From: JAYXXU01 sp049301135
Lineage (GTDB): Bacteria; Pseudomonadota; Gammaproteobacteria; Pseudomonadales; Moraxellaceae
Length of the DNA: 11,158 bases
Direction: 5' to 3'
Assembly (NCBI GenBank): GCA_049301135.1
Contig: JBAQKP010000236.1
Coordinates: 1-11,158, forward strand
Part shown: positions 4,751 through 11,158 of the stretch, piece after piece
How positions within the stretch are numbered: position 1 is the first letter of the stretch
Layout of the letters: the number at the start of each line of letters is the position of its first letter
The notes under the pieces: model-generated
What the model saw: the letters and a program-made list of their open reading frames with translations, nothing else
Told to the model about the DNA's origin: nothing
The model's database searches: none
Translations under genes and position numbers: made by a program

Positions 4751-7306
4751 TTAAGCCATCTCAACCACTTGAATACGACCTGCTTTTTCCTCAGTGGTGG
4801 CAGGACGAATCTGACCACGCACGAGGGTAAACTGCACGTTTTCATCGGCTTGATCACTGTTAATAAACGGCTTAAAGCGTTTGAGTTGTTCAGGATCATT
4901 GATAGTGGTTTGCCATTCGCACTGATAAGTATCCGCGACATATTGCATTTGGGTTTCAAAATCAGCACACAAGCCCAAGCTGTCGTTGATCACCACGTCT
5001 TTCAGATAGTCCAAGCCGCCTTCCATGTTGTCACGCCAAACGCTGGTGCGTTGTAGACGGTCAGCAGTTTTGACATAGAACATCAGCATGCGGTCAACGT
5101 ATTTAATCAAGGTTGCATCATCGAGATCACTGGCAAACAGTTCGCCGTGGCGTGGTTTCATGCCGCCATTGCCGCAGACGTATAGATTCCAGCCTTTTTC
5201 AGTGGCAATCACCCCGACATCTTTGCTTTGTGCTTCGGCGCATTCGCGGGTACAGCCCGAGACGGCCATTTTGATTTTGTGCGGTGCGCGCAGACCTTTG
5301 TAGCGGTTTTCTAGCACAATCGCCATGCTGACCGAGTCCAACATGCCGTAACGGCACCATGTCGATCCGACACAAGATTTCACGGTGCGCAGCGATTTGC
5401 CATAGGCATGACCGGTTTCAAAACCAGCGTCAATCAGTTCTTTCCAAATGGCTGGCAGGTCTTCTTTACGCGCGCCAAAGAGGTCAACCCGTTGACCGCC
5501 CGTCAGCTTGGTGTACAGGTTGTATTTTTTGGCCACCATACCGCAGGCAATCAGACCATCAGGGGTGACTTCACCACCCGCCATGCGCGGAACGACCGAG
5601 TATGTGCCGTCTTTTTGCAAGTTGGCCATGTAGTAGTCGTTGGTGTCTTGCAGACGCGCCAATGGTTTTTCAAACACATGCTCGTTCCACAGCGAGGCAA
5701 AAATGCTGCCTGCGGTGGGTTTGCAAATGTCGCAGCCATCATGTTGACCGTTGCCGTGCTTGGCCAGCAGGGTGTCGTAGTCTTTGATGCTGCCCACTTG
5801 GCACAGGTGATACAGCTCTTGACGCGAGTACGAAAAGTGTTCGCACAGGTCGGTATTGACTTCAACGCCCATTTTTTCAAGTTCGGCGTTGACCACTTGT
5901 TTGACCAGTGCCGCACAGCCACCGCAAGAGCTGGCGGCTTTGGTGCAGCTTTTAATGCTGTCAAAGTCGAGGCTACCGGCGGCGACGGCCGAGCAAATAT
6001 CGCCTTTGGTGACGTTGTTGCACGAGCAAATTTGCGCGCTCATCGGCAGGGCGTCTGCACCGAGCGCAGGGGCTGCTGCGCCATCAAAGCTGGGCAGAAT
6101 CAGGGCTTGCGCGTTTTCGGGCAAGTCCATGTCGTTGAGCATCAGTTGCAGCAAACCACCATAAGCGTCGGTGTCGCCAATCAACACCGCGCCCAGCAGT
6201 TTTTTGCCATCCGCCGAGACGACCAGTTTTTTGTAGACTTCGTTTGGCTCATCAACGTAGGTAAAGCTGCGTGCGCCTGCGCTGGTGGCATGCGCGTCAC
6301 CAATCGACGCAACGTCCACACCAAGCAATTTTAGCTTGGTCGACATGTCTGCACCGGCGAATTCTTTTTTCTTTTCGCTGGCAATAATGGCATGTGCGGC
6401 GGTTTCGGCCATTTGATAACCCGGTGCAACCAAGCCATAAATCCGGCCTTCCCACAGGGCGCATTCGCCAATGGCATACACGTCGGCATCACTGGTGCGG
6501 CAGTCATTGTTGATTTCAATGCCACCACGTGGACCGACATTCAAGCCACTGCTACGCGCCAGTTCGTCACGGGGGCGAATGCCCGCAGAGAACAAAATCA
6601 TGTCGGTTTCAAGGTGCGAGCCATCAGCAAAATTCATGCGATGACGGCAGGTTTCACCATCGACGATTTCGGTGGTGTTTTTGCCCAGATGAATGCCCAC
6701 ACCAAGGCTGGCAATTTTGCCGCGCAAGATTTTGCCTGCGCCGTCGTCAATCTGTACCGCCATCAAGCGGGGGGCAAATTCGACCACGTGGGTTTCTAGA
6801 CCCAAGTCACGCAGGGCTTTGGCGGCTTCTAGACCCAGCAATCCCCCGCCCACCACCACACCCACTTTGCCGCGTGTGGCGGCGGTTTTCATCAGTTCAA
6901 GATCTTCGATGGTGCGATAGACCAAGCAGTCTTGGCGGTCTTTACCGGCCAATGGCGGCACAAACGGATAAGAGCCGGTGGCCAACACCAATTTGTCGTA
7001 AGGGACTTTTTCACCGCCGGTGGTGGTGACAATTTTGGCAACCCGATCAATCTCGGCAGCGCCCTTGCCCAAGTGCAATTTAAAGCCGCTGGTTTCAAAG
7101 AACGTGGGGTCGACCAACGACAGATCTTCAGCGGTTTTACCCGAAAAATAGCTCGATAACTGAACACGGTCATAAGCGGGGCGATGTTCTTCGGCGAGGA
7201 CGGTCACATCGAGCGGGGTGTCCAGATGCACAGCAGCGGCATCGCGAGCCAGCACTTCGACAAACCGGTGGCCGACCATGCCATGACCAATAACGACGAT
7301 ACGCAT
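4751..7306 (-). CDS. nirB: NADH-dependent nitrite reductase large subunit NirB
   Basis: NirB uses NADH to reduce nitrite to ammonium by six electrons in the cytoplasm. The 851 residues are full length (E. coli NirB is 847). They hold an FAD-binding site (GHGMVG, 7-12), an NADH-binding site (GGGLLGLE, 153-160) and a second FAD motif (DVYAIGE, 275-281). A BFD-like [2Fe-2S] domain follows with C427, C429, C461 and C464, then a second conserved Cys-containing segment (CEHFSYSRQELYH at 488-500; CDIC at 525-528). The sulphite/nitrite reductase domains run from about 555, with C645-X5-C651 and C685-X3-C689 binding the [4Fe-4S] cluster and siroheme. No key residue is missing. The start codon is 2 bases after the nasA stop, with its GGAG inside the end of nasA, so the two are translationally linked. 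Coupling to nasA points to assimilation rather than anaerobic nitrite detoxification. Confidence 0.97.
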   Translation of the reverse strand: MRIVVIGHGMVGHRFVEVLARDAAAVHLDTPLDVTVLAEEHRPAYDRVQLSSYFSGKTAEDLSLVDPTFFETSGFKLHLGKGAAEIDRVAKIVTTTGGEKVPYDKLVLATGSYPFVPPLAGKDRQDCLVYRTIEDLELMKTAATRGKVGVVVGGGLLGLEAAKALRDLGLETHVVEFAPRLMAVQIDDGAGKILRGKIASLGVGIHLGKNTTEIVDGETCRHRMNFADGSHLETDMILFSAGIRPRDELARSSGLNVGPRGGIEINNDCRTSDADVYAIGECALWEGRIYGLVAPGYQMAETAAHAIIASEKKKEFAGADMSTKLKLLGVDVASIGDAHATSAGARSFTYVDEPNEVYKKLVVSADGKKLLGAVLIGDTDAYGGLLQLMLNDMDLPENAQALILPSFDGAAAPALGADALPMSAQICSCNNVTKGDICSAVAAGSLDFDSIKSCTKAASSCGGCAALVKQVVNAELEKMGVEVNTDLCEHFSYSRQELYHLCQVGSIKDYDTLLAKHGNGQHDGCDICKPTAGSIFASLWNEHVFEKPLARLQDTNDYYMANLQKDGTYSVVPRMAGGEVTPDGLIACGMVAKKYNLYTKLTGGQRVDLFGARKEDLPAIWKELIDAGFETGHAYGKSLRTVKSCVGSTWCRYGMLDSVSMAIVLENRYKGLRAPHKIKMAVSGCTRECAEAQSKDVGVIATEKGWNLYVCGNGGMKPRHGELFASDLDDATLIKYVDRMLMFYVKTADRLQRTSVWRDNMEGGLDYLKDVVINDSLGLCADFETQMQYVADTYQCEWQTTINDPEQLKRFKPFINSDQADENVQFTLVRGQIRPATTEEKAGRIQVVEMA

Positions 7307-7308
7307 GT

Positions 7309-10026
7309 TTATTCTCCAAGAGCGGTTTGGGCTAGGCTGACGTGGTCGGCATGGGGCGCGACCTGCGCAATCAGCTTGGCGATTTCACTTTGGCAAGAAC
7401 CACAATTGGTGCCTGCTTTTAAACATTGACCGACCGCAGCAACGCTACTGAGTTGCTGTGCAGCAATCGCGCGGCAGATGGTATTTTTACCGACGACAAA
7501 ACACGAACAGATGATTTCACCAATATCAGCGGCGGGATCGGCAGCCACACCCGACAACAGACTGCGGCGAGTCAGTGCGTCGATGGGCTGCCCCAGTTGC
7601 TCATCCAGCCAGCCACGGGGTGGTAGGCGATTGGCCGAATGAGCAACCATGACAACATGGGATAATCTGTTTTGGTCAAGCCATGCAGAGCGCTGAATGC
7701 CTTGAGCAGCATCTTGGTAATCAAGGCTTGCGGGGATGTTCGAAAACGCCAACGGGTCTAAACCGTTACTGACTGCAAACTCTTGCCGCCAGCCGTTGCC
7801 CAGCCGCACATTCACGGCGTAACCAGTATCAGTGAGTAGCGGCAATGGTTCAGCCGACAACACAAAACCGTATTGGGCAAATTCAGCTTTGCACAGCGCA
7901 ACGGGGGTAAATTTATTCTCTGGCTGACCCGAAATCGGATCGACCACAGGATTGACCACTGCACCGATCCGACTGTTGGCGCTGTTCACGCCGTTCCAGT
8001 GAATCGGCACAAACAACATGCCGCGCTGTTGGCCGTCATTCACCAGCACCCGTGCGAAGGCACTGCCCCACACCGAACTGACCTTTAAAATATCGCCAGT
8101 TTCGACTTGTAACTGCGCGGCATCATCGGGATGCAACTCGGCATACGGTTCGCTGGTATGCCGTGTCAACCGTGGAGTCAGACCAGTGCGGCTCATGGTG
8201 TGCCACTGATCACGCAGCCGTCCGGTATTTAGGATAAATGGATACTCAGGGCTGGGCTGATAGCCAGTGGGTTGTAGACTGACCGGCACAATCCGCGCCC
8301 GACGATTTGGGGTAAAAAAATCACCTTCAGCAAAAAAGCGTTTACTGCCCCACTGTACCGGTGCAAGATCTTGATATTGCTGAAAACTCAACGTCGCCAA
8401 TTCAGCGATATTAAAATCACGCCGCACCTGATCATCGCTGTTTTGATAGGCAGACAGTGCCGCATGCTCAACAAACACGTCACGCGGATGACTGTAATCA
8501 AAGCCTGCAAAGCCCATTTTTTGGGCGACTTGTGCCAGCGCCCACCAGTCCGGACGCGCTTCGCCCGCCGCAGGCAATACCGCCCGTTGCCGTGAAATCA
8601 AGCGCTCTGAGTTGGTGACTGTGCCATCTTTTTCGCTCCAGCCCATCGCAGGCAGCAGCACATCGGCGACGCGCGTACAGTCGGTGTCGGCCATCACTTC
8701 GGAGACAATCACCAGCGGACAATCGGCCAACGCTTGCCTGACCAGATCGGCATTTGGTAGCGACACAATCGGATTGGTCGCCATGATCCAGATCGCTTTG
8801 ATTTTGCCCGCCGCCACCGCATCGAACAGCTCAACCGCTTTTAAGCCTTGCTCCGTCACGATGGTGGGTGACTGCCAGAAGCCTTGTACCAAGCTGCGGT
8901 GGGTTGGATTTTGAATGTCCATATGCGCGGCCAGCATGTTCGACAGGCCACCGACCTCACGGCCACCCATCGCATTCGGTTGACCGGTCAATGAAAACGG
9001 CCCTGCGCCGACTTTACCGATGCGACCAGTCGCCAGATGTACATTGATGATTGCGTTGACTTTATCAGTACCTTGACCGCTTTGATTCACGCCCATGCTA
9101 AACAGCGTCATGGCCTTGGGGGTGTCAATAAACCACTGACAAAACTGCGCTAAATCATCCGCAGCCACACCCAGACGCTCAACAACATCACCGACTGCCA
9201 CGTCTGCCCGTGCGCTGAGTAATGCCGCCTCAATCCCATCGGTGTACTGACTGATATAGTCATGATCCAGCGCGTATTGATCGGCCAGTTGCACCAATAA
9301 GTAATTAAATAACAACACATCGCTGCCGCCTTTAATCGGCAGATGCAAATCCGCGATTTCGTTGGTCGCGGTGGCGCGTGGGTCGATGTTGACGATTTTC
9401 AGGTTAGGATTCTGCGCCTTGGCGGCTTTGATGCGCTGAAATAAAATCGGGTGACACCATGCGGTATTTGAGCCAACCAGCACCAGCAAATCGGCCTGTT
9501 CAAAATCCTCATAGCTATTCGGTACGGTATCGCTGCCAAAGGCGCGTTTATGCCCTGCCACTGCCGACGACATGCACAGCCGCGAATTGGTATCGACATT
9601 CGCCGTGCCAATAAAGCCTTTAGCCAGCTTATTCACCACATAATAGTCTTCAGTCAGTAACTGACCTGACACATAAAACGCCACCGCATCCACACCGTGC
9701 GTGTCGATCACGCTGCGCAATTGGTCGGCAATATAGCTGGTGGCTTGATCCCAATCTGCCCGTACACCACCAATCATCGGGTGCAACAAGCGACCCTCGG
9801 GACGCACCGTTTCACCCAGCGCCGAGCCTTTGACACACAGACGGCCAAAGTTGGCCGGATGCTCAGGATCACCTTTGATGATCAGTGCTTGCTGAGTGCC
9901 GGTCTGCAACGGGTCGATTTCGGCCAACACGCCGCAGCCCACGCCGCAGTAGGCGCAGGTGGTTTTGACCACGCCATGATGCTGGAGTTGATCGGCCTTA
10001 AAATCCGTCGCCATCAAGCTGTTCAT
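7309..10026 (-). CDS. nasA: Assimilatory nitrate reductase catalytic subunit NasA
   Basis: NasA reduces nitrate to nitrite in the cytoplasm, the first step of nitrate assimilation. The 905 residues start with a [4Fe-4S] domain (C24-X2-C27-X3-C31, then C64), followed by the molybdopterin oxidoreductase domain. There TNSRLCMSSAV places C151 as the likely molybdenum ligand. A molybdopterin-dinucleotide-binding domain follows at about 596-712 (FILNTGRLRDQWHTMSR). A linker leads to a C-terminal BFD-like [2Fe-2S] domain with C840, C842, C875 and C878, which receives electrons from the reductase partner. There is no twin-arginine signal, so it is not a periplasmic Nap enzyme. The ATG overlaps the stop of the upstream gene as ATGA (10023-10026), which supports this start over Met5. 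Together with nirB directly downstream, it makes a complete nitrate-to-ammonium module, dependent on molybdenum cofactor made elsewhere. Confidence 0.96.
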   Translation of the reverse strand: MNSLMATDFKADQLQHHGVVKTTCAYCGVGCGVLAEIDPLQTGTQQALIIKGDPEHPANFGRLCVKGSALGETVRPEGRLLHPMIGGVRADWDQATSYIADQLRSVIDTHGVDAVAFYVSGQLLTEDYYVVNKLAKGFIGTANVDTNSRLCMSSAVAGHKRAFGSDTVPNSYEDFEQADLLVLVGSNTAWCHPILFQRIKAAKAQNPNLKIVNIDPRATATNEIADLHLPIKGGSDVLLFNYLLVQLADQYALDHDYISQYTDGIEAALLSARADVAVGDVVERLGVAADDLAQFCQWFIDTPKAMTLFSMGVNQSGQGTDKVNAIINVHLATGRIGKVGAGPFSLTGQPNAMGGREVGGLSNMLAAHMDIQNPTHRSLVQGFWQSPTIVTEQGLKAVELFDAVAAGKIKAIWIMATNPIVSLPNADLVRQALADCPLVIVSEVMADTDCTRVADVLLPAMGWSEKDGTVTNSERLISRQRAVLPAAGEARPDWWALAQVAQKMGFAGFDYSHPRDVFVEHAALSAYQNSDDQVRRDFNIAELATLSFQQYQDLAPVQWGSKRFFAEGDFFTPNRRARIVPVSLQPTGYQPSPEYPFILNTGRLRDQWHTMSRTGLTPRLTRHTSEPYAELHPDDAAQLQVETGDILKVSSVWGSAFARVLVNDGQQRGMLFVPIHWNGVNSANSRIGAVVNPVVDPISGQPENKFTPVALCKAEFAQYGFVLSAEPLPLLTDTGYAVNVRLGNGWRQEFAVSNGLDPLAFSNIPASLDYQDAAQGIQRSAWLDQNRLSHVVMVAHSANRLPPRGWLDEQLGQPIDALTRRSLLSGVAADPAADIGEIICSCFVVGKNTICRAIAAQQLSSVAAVGQCLKAGTNCGSCQSEIAKLIAQVAPHADHVSLAQTALGE

Positions 10027-11158
10027 ACCGCTACCCCAAACATCAACTGATCACGCACCGCATGGATGGGCGTGGCATTTTGGATCAGCTCAAAATAAGC
10101 CACACCGTCTTGGGTATCGCCATATAACACTGCGCCGACCAAGGTTTCATTTTTAAAAAACAAGCGCTTATAAACAGCATTGGCAGGATCGTGATACAGC
10201 ACACTGTCACTATCGACCCCGCTAAAATCACCTGCCGAATACAGATTCACACCGGTGACTTTTAAGGTGGTCGCCGTGGGTTTTTGAATAAAGCGCCGGA
10301 AACCCAATTCAGCCAAATGATTGGCGCAGACTTTAGCTTGCTCGAATAACGGCGCAACCAAACCAAACAACGCCCCGCGATGCTGTACACATTCACCGAC
10401 TGCATAGATACGCGGATCGGAGGTTTGTAGCGTGTCGTTGACCAAAATCGCTTTATCGACCTGCAAACCCATGTCTTTGGCCAGTTGAATATTGGGACGC
10501 ACACCGACCGCCATCACGATTAATTGACCGTCTAAAATCGTGCCGTCTTTAAACGCCAAACCCTTTAAGGTGCCATCGTCATGCAACGCGATGCGGTCAG
10601 TTTTGGCATTCATGATAAAATCAATGCCTTGCTGCTCCAGAAATCCCTGCAACAGATCCGCCGCTGCTTGGTCTAACTGCCGATTCAGTAAATACCCCAC
10701 ATCGTGTACCACCGTCACCTTGATGCCGCGCTTGTTCAGGCCATTGGCGGCTTCTAAGCCCAACAGCCCACCGCCGATCACAATCACATTGCGACAGTTG
10801 GCGGCGTTGGCCAGCATGGTGTCGACATCGTTGATATCCCGAAACGAGATGACCGCCGGATGCTGATGATTCGGCAGCGGAATGATGAACGGATTCGAGC
10901 CAGTCGCCAGCAGCAGCCGCTCATAACCCAGCACCTCGCCGTTATCGAGTTGCACTTCGCGGCGGGCGCGATTGACCGCTTGCACGCTCACGCCTGATTT
11001 GAGGCTGATGCCCTGTTCGGCATACCATTCAGGTCGGTTCAGCATGATTTGATCGAAGGTTTTTTCACCGGCCAACACGGGTGACAGCAAAATGCGATTG
11101 TAGCTGCCATGCGGTTCTTTGCTGACCACAGTGATCTGATAACGCTCAGGATGCAACG
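10023..11158 (-). CDS. NasC-like FAD/NAD(P)H oxidoreductase of nitrate reductase (5' end outside window)
   Basis: This is a pyridine-nucleotide-disulphide oxidoreductase-type flavoprotein, related to the N-terminal third of NirB. About 378 codons are present and the frame is open to the window edge, so the N-terminal GXGXXG FAD loop (probably 20-30 residues) is missing. Seen, numbering from codon 11154-11156: SYNRILLSPVLAG (18-30), LLLATGSNPF (81-90), the NAD(P)H-binding loop IGGGLLGLEAA (127-137) and the later FAD motif IYAVGECVQ. It lacks the C-terminal Cys-rich [2Fe-2S] domain that Klebsiella NasC, as I recall, carries. The inferred job is to oxidise NAD(P)H and pass electrons to the BFD-like domain at the NasA C terminus. 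The 4-base overlap with nasA implies coupled, near-equimolar synthesis. A rubredoxin or ferredoxin reductase of the same fold is possible, but the context argues against it. The operon promoter lies outside the window. Confidence 0.85.
   Translation of the reverse strand, partial: LHPERYQITVVSKEPHGSYNRILLSPVLAGEKTFDQIMLNRPEWYAEQGISLKSGVSVQAVNRARREVQLDNGEVLGYERLLLATGSNPFIIPLPNHQHPAVISFRDINDVDTMLANAANCRNVIVIGGGLLGLEAANGLNKRGIKVTVVHDVGYLLNRQLDQAAADLLQGFLEQQGIDFIMNAKTDRIALHDDGTLKGLAFKDGTILDGQLIVMAVGVRPNIQLAKDMGLQVDKAILVNDTLQTSDPRIYAVGECVQHRGALFGLVAPLFEQAKVCANHLAELGFRRFIQKPTATTLKVTGVNLYSAGDFSGVDSDSVLYHDPANAVYKRLFFKNETLVGAVLYGDTQDGVAYFELIQNATPIHAVRDQLMFGVAV

Noticed and set aside
5408..6334. A 308-codon open frame on the plus strand inside nirB
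   Set aside because: It lies wholly antisense to nirB, whose domains and catalytic cysteines are intact. The translation has no recognisable domain and no ribosome-binding site. It is a codon-bias shadow, like the other open frames opposite nirB and nasA.
4363..11158. A dissimilatory or periplasmic nitrate reduction system
   Set aside because: NasA has no twin-arginine signal, carries a BFD-like domain typical of assimilatory enzymes, and is coupled to a flavoprotein and NirBD. No nar or nap subunits are present in the window.

Overview
The window is ordinary chromosomal DNA from a gammaproteobacterium. The best match is family Moraxellaceae (an Acinetobacter relative). The grounds are the LptF and porin protein sequences as I recall them, the divergent lptF / pepA-holC arrangement, and a holC-linked small gene in the place where Escherichia coli has valS. 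Base composition looks roughly balanced, higher in GC than typical Acinetobacter, so an Acinetobacter species itself is doubtful. I saw no mobile-element genes, CRISPR array, rRNA or tRNA.

Layout. Positions 1-702 (minus) hold the N-terminal 234 codons of lptF, an inner-membrane subunit of the lipopolysaccharide exporter, cut by the window edge. A 166-base divergent spacer follows. On the plus strand, 869-3193 is a compact cluster of pepA (leucyl aminopeptidase), holC (chi subunit of DNA polymerase III) and an unrecognised 129-residue protein, closed by two adjacent hairpins. An AT-rich spacer with a good sigma70-like promoter leads to a 272-residue outer-membrane porin (3467-4285), which ends at a clear bidirectional terminator shared with the convergent operon on the other strand.

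Positions 4363-11158 (minus) are an assimilatory nitrate/nitrite reduction operon, transcribed right to left. Its order is a FAD/NAD(P)-dependent oxidoreductase (5' end outside the window), nasA (molybdenum nitrate reductase), nirB and nirD (large and small subunits of NADH nitrite reductase). The first three genes are tightly coupled: a 4-base ATGA overlap, then a 2-base gap. nirB and nirD are 70 bases apart, and that gap carries a palindromic REP-like element. The inferred flow is NAD(P)H to FAD on the first protein, then to the C-terminal [2Fe-2S] domain of NasA and on to its [4Fe-4S] and molybdenum centres, giving nitrite. NirBD then reduces nitrite to ammonium at siroheme. All proteins appear cytoplasmic, as expected for assimilation.

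I did not find an undescribed multi-gene system. The points most worth a second look are the REP-like element inside the nir operon, the unknown gene after holC, and the structured leader of the porin gene.
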